Shown in pieces: positions 9,322 through 18,421 of a stretch of DNA of 64,000 nucleotides (the first letter of the stretch is position 1; each line of letters begins with the position of its first letter). The stretch lies in NCBI GenBank assembly GCA_946552115.1, contig CAMNRH010000004.1:51746-115745 (forward strand), given 5' to 3'. Under the pieces are notes generated by a model. It saw only the letters and a program-made list of their open reading frames with translations. It made no database searches and was not told the DNA's origin. This DNA comes from an uncultured Lachnospiraceae bacterium. GTDB lineage: Bacteria > Bacillota > Clostridia > Lachnospirales > Lachnospiraceae. The position numbers and the translations under genes were made by a program.

Positions 9322-10011
9322 GTGAGAAAGAAAATTTTAAAACAATTGACGGATATAAGACCGGTGAAGTATGTGCATTGCAGGGAAAAGATGATTGCAC
9401 TGACATTCGATGACGGGTATGAATATACAAAAGAGATATTAGAAAAGCTCAGGCATCATCATGTAAAAGCTACTTTTTTTATGGTAGGGGACTGGGTTGA
9501 ACAGGAACCTGCACTCTGCCGTAAAGTATCTGAGGCAGGACATGAGATTGGCAACCACAGCTACAGCCATTGTGATATGACCCAATTATCCAGGGATGAT
9601 GCGCTTGTGGAAATAAAACGGGCGCAGAATCTCATCGGAAAAATTACCGGGAAAGAATGTACATTAGTCCGTTTTCCTTATAATAAGTGTAATATGGCTT
9701 TGATGGGGGTAGTGAAAGAACAGGGATTGCAGGCCATAGGATGTTCGTTTGACAGCTTCGATTGGACGGGAATTGAGGCGGAAATGATCTGTAAAAATGT
9801 ATTGGAGAGTAAAAAGTTAAAAAGAGGAGCCATTGTTTTGATGCATACGAATCATTACAATACGGTGGAGGCGTTGGATCAGCTGATTCCGGTTTTAAAA
9901 AGAAAGGGCTATCAATTGGTAAGGGTTTCTGATATGCTTGTAAAAAATAGAAATAAAACAGATAAAGAGCTCCCTGTTTTATTGAGGGTATTCCGGGGGG
10001 AAGAATCATGA
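9322..10011 (+). CDS. NodB-type polysaccharide deacetylase
   Basis: A 229-residue carbohydrate esterase family 4 protein. The NodB motifs are seen in order: motif 1 LTFDDGY with the catalytic aspartate pair, motif 2 NHSYSH giving the zinc-binding H-x3-H, motif 3 RFPYNK, and a C-terminal LMHTN. No signal peptide is evident, so it may act on a cytoplasmic lipid-linked intermediate or rely on the basic N-terminus for membrane contact. The GTG at 9322 is preferred because an AGAGGAG site precedes it; the longer frame back to 9268 would overlap the upstream gene. It likely N-deacetylates an amino sugar in the glycan of this locus. Confidence 0.85.
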   Translation: MRKKILKQLTDIRPVKYVHCREKMIALTFDDGYEYTKEILEKLRHHHVKATFFMVGDWVEQEPALCRKVSEAGHEIGNHSYSHCDMTQLSRDDALVEIKRAQNLIGKITGKECTLVRFPYNKCNMALMGVVKEQGLQAIGCSFDSFDWTGIEAEMICKNVLESKKLKRGAIVLMHTNHYNTVEALDQLIPVLKRKGYQLVRVSDMLVKNRNKTDKELPVLLRVFRGEES

Positions 10012-11120
10012 AACAGGTAGGTATTTTAACATTTCACTGTGCGGACAATTGCGGGGCGATGCTGCAGGCCTATGGTTTGAAACAATATTTAAAAGAAAAA
10101 AAAGTGAACGCTGAGATTATTGACTATCGTCCTTTTTTTATGACAGGAAGGCATTGGTGGATTCCGTATGTACCAACGGGAAGTATACTATATCGTTTGA
10201 AATATGGGATATATGGATGGAAGAATAATTTAAAAAAAGAAAGGCTGTTTTTTAAAAAAAGGCGGAATATGAAACGGTTTCGGACAGAGTATTTGATTGA
10301 AAAAGGACAAAGAAAGCTATTTTTCACATGTCAGATGAAACATTTACCATATCAATACTATTTAGTCGGAAGCGACCAGATATGGAATCCCGATATCACA
10401 TGCGGGTTAAGAAAGGCGTATTTTGGCGATTTTGAAAACAGGGAGAAAGAGAAAGTGATTGCTTATGCGGCCAGTTTAGGCAGTGCCTCTCTTTCAGAAG
10501 AGTATGATAAAGAATTTTCAGAGAAGCTGAAGCATGTAGACAGTATTTCTGTCAGAGAGAGCGGGGCGATTCCGTATATAAAGCGATTTTGTACCAGGGA
10601 GGTTGCGGCGGTTCCGGATCCGGTTTTTCTGTTGAATAAAAGAAAATGGCAGGAGATTGAAAAGCTGCCGGAGGAGGAAGGCTATATTTTTTTGTATGTA
10701 ACGGAAAGCAATGATAAGCTGCTCCGTTATGTGAAGAAATTATCGAAAAAATGTGATTTATCTATTATAAAAATGGGAAACGGGACAGAGCCGGAAGAGG
10801 AAGGCTTTTCAGTAGATGATACGGCAGGACCGTCTGAGTTTTTAGGGTATATTCATAAGGCCGGCTATATAATAACCAATTCTTTCCACGGGATAGCTTT
10901 TAGCATTATCTATCAGAAAAAATTTGCGGCATTTCAGCATAGCAGTGTTGGAGAAAGAATAACGAATGTTTTGAAATATTATGGATTGGAAAACAGGCTG
11001 TATCAGGATAATAAAAATGTAAAAATAGATGATGCAATTAACTGGGGGGAAATTGAGAGGAAAACGGAACAGAGCGTGAGTCTGGCCGAGGAGTTTTTGA
11101 TGGATAATATGGAACAATAA
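10008..11120 (+). CDS. Polysaccharide pyruvyl transferase family protein
   Basis: A 370-residue member of the PS_pyruv_trans family (CsaB/WcaK type), which adds ketal-pyruvate to sugars of surface polymers using phosphoenolpyruvate. Family features are the N-terminal GILTFHCADNCGAMLQAYGL, LVGSDQIWNPD in the middle, VPDPVFLL, and the C-terminal NSFHGIAFSIIY with the conserved histidine. The start overlaps the deacetylase stop (ATGA). Some members of this fold in polysaccharide loci are glycosyl- rather than pyruvyl-transferases, so the reaction is likely but not certain. Confidence 0.83.
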   Translation: MKQVGILTFHCADNCGAMLQAYGLKQYLKEKKVNAEIIDYRPFFMTGRHWWIPYVPTGSILYRLKYGIYGWKNNLKKERLFFKKRRNMKRFRTEYLIEKGQRKLFFTCQMKHLPYQYYLVGSDQIWNPDITCGLRKAYFGDFENREKEKVIAYAASLGSASLSEEYDKEFSEKLKHVDSISVRESGAIPYIKRFCTREVAAVPDPVFLLNKRKWQEIEKLPEEEGYIFLYVTESNDKLLRYVKKLSKKCDLSIIKMGNGTEPEEEGFSVDDTAGPSEFLGYIHKAGYIITNSFHGIAFSIIYQKKFAAFQHSSVGERITNVLKYYGLENRLYQDNKNVKIDDAINWGEIERKTEQSVSLAEEFLMDNMEQ

Positions 11121-11151
11121 CTGCATAATACATAGTTCAGAGGAAAATACA

Positions 11152-12858
11152 ATGATAGAGATGTTCAAATACCTGACAGGTATACTGTCAAAAAAGGAGC
11201 AAAAATTCTGGAAAATTTTGGCTGTGATGGATTTTATCAGTCCGCTTACAGATATTATTAACTTTTCTGTTATTATATATATTATGAATGTTGTGATACA
11301 GGAGCAGCAGGCATCCAGAGAGATTGTTGGATTTACGTATTTTATGGGCATGGTTTCTGTCTTAAAAGGCCTGTTTGATTTATATAAATGTAAAATTCGC
11401 AATCAATTTATATATGACGGAGCAGAAGAATTATCAGAGAAGCTGTTCGAACTGCTGCTAAAAGAAGATTTGATGCATCATAATCAGAAGAATGTGGCCC
11501 AGGCGTTTGCTTTCGTTCGCGACGATTCGAAAAACAGTATGAATATTATTGTAGCCAGTATTGATATCTGGATCAATAGTATCACCCTGACAGGATATTT
11601 TGCAGTAATGATTTATACTTCAAAATGGCTGGGGCTGGTAAGCTGTGCCGCGTTTGTAGCGCTTGTGGCCGGATTGTTTTTCTTTTATCGAAATCAGATA
11701 CAGCTGTATGGCGAAAGGTCAAGAGCATATGCGATTAAAGCAAATGCGCAGATTACAATTGCATATGGAAATTTCAAGGAAACGAAAATTGCAGACAATG
11801 CCTCGGCTATTTTACAGAGGTATTGTGATGCAGGAGAGGAATTTACACGGGTACAAAAGCAATTTCAATATAAGAAAAGTGTAATAAGCATGTTTATGCA
11901 AAATTTTGTTATGACTGCAATGTTTCTTATATTAGCCTTTTTTTTAGGTAATCCGGGAGAAAACACGAATTATTTTCTTGCTTCCATGGTGGTATATCTT
12001 ACCATGCTGATTAAAATGATACCTGTGGCATATGATATTGTAAGCGGATTGAATGATGTAAAGTTTTTACAGAAATCATTTGATTTGTTAAAAGAAGGGA
12101 TGACCAGATACTGTGAAATAAAAGAGAAAGAGAGCCGGGAAGAAAAAATCAGAAAGAAAGAATTGACGTTAAAGAAAGGGATTTTTGTTGATCATCTCAC
12201 ATTTTCCTATAATGAACGAAAGGAAATATTCAGGAATGCGTCTATAAGTATTCCATCCGGCTGTTCGGTTGCGGTGATTGGAGTTTCGGGTATTGGGAAA
12301 ACAACATTTCTGGATCTGATTCTTGGTCTTTTGACGCCACAGTCAGGAAAGATTTTATATGATGATTACGATATTGTCGCCCATATGGATGATAAAGGAG
12401 CATGCAAGGCTAATATTGGAGATATAGTAAGCTATATTCCACAGATTATCTATTTGAATGGAGAGACAATCGGTAATAATGTTGCTTTTTTTGCGAAGGA
12501 AAACAGGGTGGACAATGAAAAGGTGACAGAGTGCCTGAAATGTGCGCAGGTATGGGAAGAGGTCATGGAAATGCCCGAGGGAATTCATACATTGATAGGA
12601 GAGGACGGGACGGCGCTCTCAGGAGGGCAGCGTCAGAGGATTGCTTTGGCACGGGCCCTGTATAAGGATTTTGAACTTCTGGTTATGGATGAAGCGACTG
12701 CATCCCTGGATATGGACAAAGAGAGGGCAGTAATTGATTCCATAAGACAGATAAAAGGGAAAAAAACAATATTGATCGTAACGCATCATATGAGTCTGGC
12801 CAATGAATGCGATATCGTATATAAAATAGAGAACAAAGGATTTGTAAGGATAAAATGA
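11152..12858 (+). CDS. ABC exporter, fused transmembrane and ATPase domains
   Basis: A 568-residue half-transporter that should act as a homodimer. Six-helix membrane domain about residues 20-310, then an ATPase domain: Walker A GVSGIGKTT, signature LSGGQRQRIALARAL, Walker B LLVMDEATASLD and the switch histidine in THHMS. The type resembles lipid-oligosaccharide flippases of the PglK/MsbA group, which fits a role in flipping the lipid-linked glycan made by neighbouring genes. It starts 31 nt after the pyruvyl transferase with a GAGGAAAA site. It lacks a peptidase domain, so bacteriocin export is less likely. Confidence 0.87.
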   Translation: MIEMFKYLTGILSKKEQKFWKILAVMDFISPLTDIINFSVIIYIMNVVIQEQQASREIVGFTYFMGMVSVLKGLFDLYKCKIRNQFIYDGAEELSEKLFELLLKEDLMHHNQKNVAQAFAFVRDDSKNSMNIIVASIDIWINSITLTGYFAVMIYTSKWLGLVSCAAFVALVAGLFFFYRNQIQLYGERSRAYAIKANAQITIAYGNFKETKIADNASAILQRYCDAGEEFTRVQKQFQYKKSVISMFMQNFVMTAMFLILAFFLGNPGENTNYFLASMVVYLTMLIKMIPVAYDIVSGLNDVKFLQKSFDLLKEGMTRYCEIKEKESREEKIRKKELTLKKGIFVDHLTFSYNERKEIFRNASISIPSGCSVAVIGVSGIGKTTFLDLILGLLTPQSGKILYDDYDIVAHMDDKGACKANIGDIVSYIPQIIYLNGETIGNNVAFFAKENRVDNEKVTECLKCAQVWEEVMEMPEGIHTLIGEDGTALSGGQRQRIALARALYKDFELLVMDEATASLDMDKERAVIDSIRQIKGKKTILIVTHHMSLANECDIVYKIENKGFVRIK

Positions 12859-13928
12859 TAATGGCATATGAAAAAAAGATATCTGTAATTGTTCCGGTTT
12901 ATAACGCAAAGCAATATATACAGGGTTGTGTAAAGTCCGTTTTAAAGCAGACACATACAGATTTTGAACTGATTTTAATTGACGACGGATCAGAGGACGG
13001 CAGTAAAGAGTTCTGCGAAAAGCTATGTACAGCTGACAGGCGGATACGATTTATTTGCCAGAAGCACGGCGGAGCTTCTTCGGCAAGAAATACAGGTATA
13101 AACGCGGCGAAGGGAAAATATTTATTTTTTTTGGATAGTGATGATATCATACATCCTCAGCTTTTGGAAGCTCTTTATAAACTACAGGAAAAAAATCACA
13201 CAGCGATAGCAAGCGTAGATTTTTATTATGCACAGCGTGGAAAATTCAGAAAGCCAAAGGGGTGGAAGATAGAAAAGCAGTATATGAAGAAAGGCTTTTA
13301 TCTGGCAAGCGCTAAGGCGAGAGATCCTGTACTTTTTGCACATAGTAAGACAAGGCTTAATACAATTGGCGGAAAAATGATTCTGTGTGAATCGGTAAAA
13401 GGAGTAAGGTTTGACGAAGAACTTACACACGGCGAGGATACAAGGTTTCTCTATCAGCTGATATACGACGGTGCAGATGTTTCCGTGTTACAGCGAAAAT
13501 GGTACTATTACAGGAAAACGGAAAGCGGAAGCAGTATGGCTTATTCAGCAGAATCGTGCAGAAGCCGATATAAAGTTCACAGACATATTTGTGATTGTGC
13601 CATAAAGGACGGGAAAGTATCGGAGGCAGTATGTGCAGAGTGGTTTCTCTTATGCGAACTGATATTATGGCGTGAAATGGGGAGAAAAAATCAAGATTTT
13701 GAATTAGAGAAATATGCAGAAACAATAATTAAGACTGAAAAAAAGAGAGAAATATTTTCTAAAATAGACTGGTGCAGAAAGATAATATTCTATTTGGGAT
13801 GTGTGTATTATCCTCTGTATAAAGTGATAGCAGATATCGTGAGCTGGTATCACGAAAATTTGGATATTCCATCTGAATTCCGCCATAATGGCCAGTATAC
13901 GGGTCAAACGAAGTTCAATAATCATTGA
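12855..13928 (+). CDS. GT2-family glycosyltransferase
   Basis: A 357-residue GT-A glycosyltransferase: ISVIVPVYNAKQYIQGCVKS, IDDGSEDGS, GGASSARNTGI and the metal-binding LDSDDIIHP motif, then HGEDTRF which aligns with the acceptor-side ED motif of CpsJ/EpsH-like enzymes. The first ATG overlaps the ABC exporter stop; an ATG two codons later (12861) is equally possible. It is the last gene of the surface-glycan operon and ends about 60 nt before the convergent topoisomerase gene. Confidence 0.88.
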   Translation: MIMAYEKKISVIVPVYNAKQYIQGCVKSVLKQTHTDFELILIDDGSEDGSKEFCEKLCTADRRIRFICQKHGGASSARNTGINAAKGKYLFFLDSDDIIHPQLLEALYKLQEKNHTAIASVDFYYAQRGKFRKPKGWKIEKQYMKKGFYLASAKARDPVLFAHSKTRLNTIGGKMILCESVKGVRFDEELTHGEDTRFLYQLIYDGADVSVLQRKWYYYRKTESGSSMAYSAESCRSRYKVHRHICDCAIKDGKVSEAVCAEWFLLCELILWREMGRKNQDFELEKYAETIIKTEKKREIFSKIDWCRKIIFYLGCVYYPLYKVIADIVSWYHENLDIPSEFRHNGQYTGQTKFNNH

Positions 13929-13947
13929 ACCTTTCTGAGGGCGTTAA

Positions 13948-13972
13948 GATAGCGCACCATTGGTGCACTATC
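13948..13972. terminator. Imperfect hairpin between convergent genes
   Basis: A 12-base arm (GATAGCGCACCA) is repeated in inverse form with one mismatch that becomes a G-U pair on the - strand. It lies between the last glycan gene and the convergent topB gene and may end both transcripts. There is no strong T-run, so confidence is limited. Confidence 0.45.
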
Positions 13973-13989
13973 TGCCGTTTACTGTCTTA

Positions 13990-16200
13990 TTAGTCGCCCA
14001 GTTTAATTCCGGCCAGTGCATCTGCAAATGAAGTATTCACAGATTCACTATTTTGTTTCTTTAGATATTTTTGAATATCACGTTTTGAAACACCTGCGCC
14101 CTCTTTTGCCCGCCGTGCCTTGAATGCGGACATTTTTTCCTTATATCCGCAGGCGCAGACAAAGGTTTCCTCGTCTCCTTTCTTTATAATTTCCATTTTT
14201 CTGTGACAGTTCGGGCACCGTGCATTGCTGGTGCGGGCAATGGTTTCCCGATAACCGCATTCCCTGTCCTGGCATACCAGGAGACGGGCGTTTTTCCCGT
14301 TTACAGCAAGCATTCTTTTTCCGCAGCGGGGACATTTGGTATTCGTAATGTTGTCATGACGGAAAGCTCCGTCGGAAGTGCGTATTTCGTGGATTAATTC
14401 TTCGGTATAGGCTGTTATTTCTTTCATAAAGCTGTTTTTCTCACGTTTTCCCTGAGAAATATCAGAAAGCTGCATTTCCCAGGAGGCAGTCAGCTCCGGT
14501 TTTTTCAAATCGTCAGGCACGAGCTCTAAGAGCTGTTTTCCTTTGGAGGTAAGAAAAAGCTCGTTTCCTTTTTTCTCAACGAGGAAAGAGCGGAACAGCT
14601 TTTCGATAATATCTGCTCTTGTTGCAACCGTGCCAAGACCGCCGGTTTCTCCCAGTGTTTTTCTTGCTTTCAGATCATCGGACTCCATGTATTTTACCGG
14701 GTTTTCCATGGCGGAAAGAAGAGAGGCTTCTGTAAATCTTGCCGGAGGCTTCGTTTTTCCGAAAGTTATTTTCGTTTCCGAAACGGGCAGGCTTTCGCCC
14801 GGCGTCAGCTTTGGAAGCGGCTGTTCCGAAGAGAGAAAATCCCCCGCTTCATTTGCCTCTTCTTCTTCCAATATTATTTCTGTATCATAGAGCTGCCGCC
14901 ATCCCGCAGCCAGGGTTATTTTTCCCTTAGCGGCAAAGGTCTGCTTACAGGCGGAGGCTTTCATGCAGGTTTGCTCATATTCAAACGGCGGATACAGGAC
15001 GCTGATGAAACGGCGGACGACAAGATCATAGATTTTCCGTTCTTCATTTGTCATATACTCCAGACGGACATATTCCTCAGTAGGGATTATGGCGTGATGG
15101 TCGTTGATTTTCTTATCATCTACAAAGGATTTATTTGTATGCAGAGGTCCTTTCAGCAGCGCGGGGATATATTGTTTATAAGGACCTGTGCAGCAGGCTT
15201 TCAGCCTTTCTCTGATGGTAGGCACAATATCCTGCCCGATATAGCGTGAATCTGTACGGGGGTAAGTCAATACCTTGTGGTTTTCATACAGCCGCTGCAT
15301 AATATTCAGTGTTTCCTTTGCGGAAAAACCAAAACGGCGGTTTGCGTCGCGCTGCAGCTCTGTCAGATCATAAAGGCCGGGAGAAAGCACCTTTTTTGTT
15401 GATGTATGGACAGAGTTAATCTGCAGGGACGCGGTACGAAGCTGCTTTTCCAAATCAGAGATGAAGTCTCTGTTAAAGGAGCGCAGGCTTCCGTTTTTTT
15501 GATGCTGCCATGTCCAGGTAACACGATGTTTTCCGGAGACAGAGCTGCAAATCAGTCCATAATAGTCGGCGGGCTTAAACTGCCGGATTTCTTTTTCGCG
15601 CCGGGCAATGATGGCCAGCGTCGGCGTCTGGACGCGTCCGCAGGACAGCTGTGCATTGTATTTACAGGTTAAAGCGCGGGTAGCGTTGATTCCGACCAGC
15701 CAGTCGGCTTCGGCTCTCGCGCCTGCGGCGCGGTAAAGCTTGTTATATTGCCGGCCGTCTTTCAGGTGTTCAAAGCCCTCGCGGATAGCCTTATCTGTTA
15801 CAGAGGAAATCCACAGGCGTTTTATCGGCTTATGGCATCCGGCCTTATCAAGAATCCAGCGGGCAACCAGCTCGCCTTCCCGTCCGGCGTCCGTGGCGAT
15901 AATAACTTCAGAAACGTCCTTTCGGAATAGCTGTTCTTTTACGTGCCGGTATTGAGAGGCGGTTTGTTTTATGACAACCAGCTCCCATTTTTTCGGAACC
16001 ATCGGGAGTACGTCCATATTCCATTCTTTCCATTGTTTATCATATTCTTCCGGGTCTGCTAAGGTTACCAGGTGGCCGAGGGCCCAGGTTACGATATAGT
16101 TATCTCCCTCTATAGCGCCTGGAGAGTTCTTTTTGCAGTTTAAAACCCGTGCGATGTCGCGCGCAACGGAAGGCTTTTCGGCTAATATTAATGATTTCAT
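13990..16200 (-). CDS. topB: DNA topoisomerase III (type IA)
   Basis: A 736-residue type IA topoisomerase. The N-terminal Toprim domain shows LILAEKPSVARDIARVL and the acidic D-A-G-R-E-G-E motif. The catalytic tyrosine is Y313 in LTYPRTDSRY. The C-terminal region carries two zinc-ribbon-like units (CPRCGKRM...CQDREC and CPNCHRKM...CACG) and a basic tail. The ATG at 16200 is chosen because AAGGAGAA precedes it; the frame continues upstream without a start signal. It decatenates or unlinks single-stranded DNA during replication and recombination. TopB homologues occur both in chromosomes and on conjugative elements; no other element genes are nearby. Confidence 0.95.
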   Translation of the reverse strand: MKSLILAEKPSVARDIARVLNCKKNSPGAIEGDNYIVTWALGHLVTLADPEEYDKQWKEWNMDVLPMVPKKWELVVIKQTASQYRHVKEQLFRKDVSEVIIATDAGREGELVARWILDKAGCHKPIKRLWISSVTDKAIREGFEHLKDGRQYNKLYRAAGARAEADWLVGINATRALTCKYNAQLSCGRVQTPTLAIIARREKEIRQFKPADYYGLICSSVSGKHRVTWTWQHQKNGSLRSFNRDFISDLEKQLRTASLQINSVHTSTKKVLSPGLYDLTELQRDANRRFGFSAKETLNIMQRLYENHKVLTYPRTDSRYIGQDIVPTIRERLKACCTGPYKQYIPALLKGPLHTNKSFVDDKKINDHHAIIPTEEYVRLEYMTNEERKIYDLVVRRFISVLYPPFEYEQTCMKASACKQTFAAKGKITLAAGWRQLYDTEIILEEEEANEAGDFLSSEQPLPKLTPGESLPVSETKITFGKTKPPARFTEASLLSAMENPVKYMESDDLKARKTLGETGGLGTVATRADIIEKLFRSFLVEKKGNELFLTSKGKQLLELVPDDLKKPELTASWEMQLSDISQGKREKNSFMKEITAYTEELIHEIRTSDGAFRHDNITNTKCPRCGKRMLAVNGKNARLLVCQDRECGYRETIARTSNARCPNCHRKMEIIKKGDEETFVCACGYKEKMSAFKARRAKEGAGVSKRDIQKYLKKQNSESVNTSFADALAGIKLGD

Positions 16201-16270
16201 ACAGGTTATGTTCTCCTTGTAAAAGATGTTGCCGGGAAATTGGATTTCCCAGACCTTATTATATAGAAAA

Positions 16271-16310
16271 GAAAACGGCAAAGCAAGTAAAAAACCTGTT
16301 TGCCGTTTTC
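16271..16310. terminator. Perfect 12-bp inverted repeat upstream of topB
   Basis: GAAAACGGCAAA at 16271-16282 and its exact inverse at 16299-16310, with a 16-nt loop. Read on the - strand it is followed by a T-rich run and lies about 70 nt before the topB start, so it could be a leader attenuator. Read on the + strand it is also followed by several Ts but no gene ends here. Confidence 0.45.
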
Positions 16311-16449
16311 TTCGTTTTTATAATCTAGAGATTTAGTAGGAAATACAAAATCGGGGTTTACTTTTCAGTATATTTTGTATTCTAGAAACAATATAACATT
16401 TATGTACATGTTTTGAAATGTTTTCAAAGGACAGATTTATGAAATATAA

Positions 16450-16479
16450 TTGTGCTTTGAGCACAATTTGTGATAGAAT
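16450..16479 (+). promoter_or_regulatory. Promoter with overlapping palindrome for the PucR/CdaR-type regulator
   Basis: TTGTGC (16450-16455) and TAGAAT (16474-16479) are separated by 18 nt, a plausible sigma-A promoter 19 nt before the start. The -35 hexamer is one arm of TTGTGC-TTTGA-GCACAA (16450-16466), so a regulator, possibly the downstream gene product itself, could bind here. Confidence 0.5.
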
Positions 16480-16497
16480 AGAAGAGGAGGGAGAGAA

Positions 16498-17631
16498 ATG
16501 GCTGTCGAATTAAAGGAATTATACGCGAAAATTAAACCGCAGCATGAGGTAAAGCTTCATACGAGAAGTTGTTTTCAGAAGACGATCGAGTGGATTCATA
16601 TGGTGGAGGAGGCGGATTTCGCAAAGCTTCTTCACGGCGATGAGCTGGTATTTAATACAGGGCTTCATTATGTTTCTGAGGAATGGTTGAGAAATTTTAT
16701 TGAGAGGCTTGACCGGGTCGGTGCAGGAGGGCTGATTGTAGCTGTCCGTGACGGACATGAATTTCCGAGGGAACTGATAGATTATTGCAATGCTATAAAA
16801 TTTCCGCTTTTTTCTGCGTCGCAGAGAACTCCTTATATGGACATTATGCGGTTGTTTTCTAAAATCCTTCTGCTTAATGAACAAAGAGATACAAATTTAA
16901 TCTCCGCATTTAAAAATGCTATTTATTATCCTCAGAATGAAGAGCTTTACCGGAGCCATTTTGAAAGCAAGGGTTTTTTTCGTGATATGCAGTACATGGT
17001 AATTATTGTGAGCTGCCATACTTATGATACAGAGCTTGGAAACGAAAAGCTGAAAGAAATTGAAAGGGGGCTGTATCCTGTTCTGAGGGCCGGGATTGTA
17101 TATGAGGAGGAAGGGAGGCTGATTATTCTGATGGCGGGCAGACAGCGGGCGAAAGCAGAGAATGAATTTCGAAAGCTGTGCAGGGCGGAGCCGAACCTGT
17201 ATGTTGGAATCGGTCCGTCTGTGAACCGGATGCGTGATATACATAATTCATACGAAAAGGCTTATACTGCATATCAGCTTACGAAGACGGCCATTCCAAA
17301 GAATCTTTTAATATACGGGGAGCTGGGGGTGTATAAGATACTGGCGGACGCGAAAGAATCCGCTATCTATCCGGCATTTGTACAGGAAACGCTGGGAAAG
17401 CTGATAGCGTATGACAGGGAAAAGGACACGGAGTATATGAAAATACTGGAGGCATATTTTGAGAATGAATGCAGTATCTTATATACGGCACGGGCGCTGT
17501 ATTGTCATAAGAATACACTGGCGTATAAGCTGAATAAAATAAAAGAAATCTTAGGCTATGACATCCTGAGCAATGAAAACCGAACGAGAATTATGCTGTC
17601 TATTTATATATTACGGCTGGGCACCGGATAA
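16498..17631 (+). CDS. CdaR/PucR-family transcriptional regulator
   Basis: A 377-residue regulator with three parts. A PucR-type N-terminal ligand domain spans about 5-115, a degenerate GGDEF-like middle domain about 150-270, and a C-terminal HTH_30 helix-turn-helix contains ARALYCHKNTLAYKLNKI. Members control purine, sugar-diacid or amino-acid catabolic genes. A GAGGAGG site sits 7 nt before the ATG. It lies 17 nt upstream of a LUD-domain gene, which is likely its target or partner. The palindrome in its promoter suggests autoregulation. The ligand is unknown. Confidence 0.85.
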   Translation: MAVELKELYAKIKPQHEVKLHTRSCFQKTIEWIHMVEEADFAKLLHGDELVFNTGLHYVSEEWLRNFIERLDRVGAGGLIVAVRDGHEFPRELIDYCNAIKFPLFSASQRTPYMDIMRLFSKILLLNEQRDTNLISAFKNAIYYPQNEELYRSHFESKGFFRDMQYMVIIVSCHTYDTELGNEKLKEIERGLYPVLRAGIVYEEEGRLIILMAGRQRAKAENEFRKLCRAEPNLYVGIGPSVNRMRDIHNSYEKAYTAYQLTKTAIPKNLLIYGELGVYKILADAKESAIYPAFVQETLGKLIAYDREKDTEYMKILEAYFENECSILYTARALYCHKNTLAYKLNKIKEILGYDILSNENRTRIMLSIYILRLGTG

Positions 17632-17648
17632 AAAGGAGGTTTTACAAT

Positions 17649-18287
17649 ATGAATGAAAACAGAGTGAAAAGAAATGCGATGCTTGGAGAGCGGGTCATAA
17701 AGAATCTGGAAACCCGCAATATGGAAGGGTTTTACGCCGAGACGAAAGAGGAGGCTCTTAAAATCGCGCTGGGGCTGATTCCGGAAGGGGCTTCGGTGGC
17801 GTGGGGCGGTTCGATGTCCATTCAGGAGATTGGCCTTAAAGAGGCTGTCTGTCAGGGCGGTTATAAGGCTTATAACAGAGAGGACGCGAAAACGCCGGAG
17901 GAAAAACGGGCGATTGAACTGGCAACCTATGACTGTGATTATTTTCTGACCAGTGCGAATGCTGTTTCTGAGGATGGGGTTCTTGTGAATATAGACGGCA
18001 ATGCGAACCGGGTGTCCGCAATTGCATACGGACCGAGACACGTTCTTATGATTATAGGAATGAATAAGGTTGTGAAGAATATCGATACTGCGGTTTCCCG
18101 TGCCAGAAACGAGGCCGCGCCCATTAACGCGCAGCGTTTTGGTCTGGATACGCCCTGCTCCGGCTCAGGTGCGTGCTTTGATTGTAAAATGCCGGATACG
18201 ATATGCTGTCAGTTTTTAATTACCAGATATTCGAAGCATGCAGGAAGAATAAAAATTATTCTTGTAAATGAAGATTTGGGATTTTAG
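17649..18287 (+). CDS. LUD-domain (LutC/YkgG-like) protein
   Basis: A 212-residue protein of the lactate-utilisation LUD fold: GASVAWGGSMSIQEIGL near residue 48, DCDYFLTSANAVSEDGVLVN, ANRVSAIAYGP and a cysteine-bearing C-terminal segment PCSGSGACFDCKMPDTICC. In lutABC operons this fold partners Fe-S proteins for lactate oxidation. Here LutA and LutB are absent and the only neighbour is a PucR-type regulator, so lactate oxidation should not be assumed. The C-terminal cysteines could hold a metal or Fe-S centre. AAAGGAGG precedes the ATG. Confidence 0.82.
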   Translation: MNENRVKRNAMLGERVIKNLETRNMEGFYAETKEEALKIALGLIPEGASVAWGGSMSIQEIGLKEAVCQGGYKAYNREDAKTPEEKRAIELATYDCDYFLTSANAVSEDGVLVNIDGNANRVSAIAYGPRHVLMIIGMNKVVKNIDTAVSRARNEAAPINAQRFGLDTPCSGSGACFDCKMPDTICCQFLITRYSKHAGRIKIILVNEDLGF

Positions 18288-18290
18288 TTA

Positions 18291-18319
18291 TTGACTTATA
18301 GGGGGACATTTGTTATAAT
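18291..18319 (+). promoter_or_regulatory. Consensus sigma-A promoter of tRNA-Cys
   Basis: TTGACT (18291-18296), a 17-nt spacer, and TATAAT (18314-18319), 21 nt before the first tRNA base. The match to consensus is close, as expected for a stable RNA gene. Confidence 0.85.
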
Positions 18320-18340
18320 ATACAAGTGTCCCGATGACAT

Positions 18341-18412
18341 GGCGCAGTAGCCAAGTGGTAAGGCATGGGTCTGCAACACCCTGATTCACCGGTTCAAATC
18401 CGGTCTGCGCCT
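18341..18412 (+). tRNA. tRNA-Cys (anticodon GCA)
   Basis: A 72-nt cloverleaf. Acceptor stem GGCGCAG (18341-18347) pairs with CTGCGCC (18405-18411), with T as discriminator. The D-arm contains GCCAAGTGGTAAGGC, the anticodon loop is CTGCAAC giving anticodon GCA, and the T-loop is TTCAAAT closed by CCGG pairs. The 3' CCA is not encoded. It has its own promoter and terminator and is a single-gene unit. Confidence 0.95.
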
Positions 18413-18421
18413 CTTAGAAAT

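Noticed and set aside
13990..16200. Topoisomerase III as a marker of an integrative conjugative element
   Set aside because: No integrase, relaxase, type IV secretion, single-strand-binding or attachment repeats are nearby; chromosomal topB is common in Firmicutes.
17649..18287. Part of a lutABC lactate-oxidation operon
   Set aside because: No LutA or LutB gene is present; only a PucR-type regulator is adjacent.
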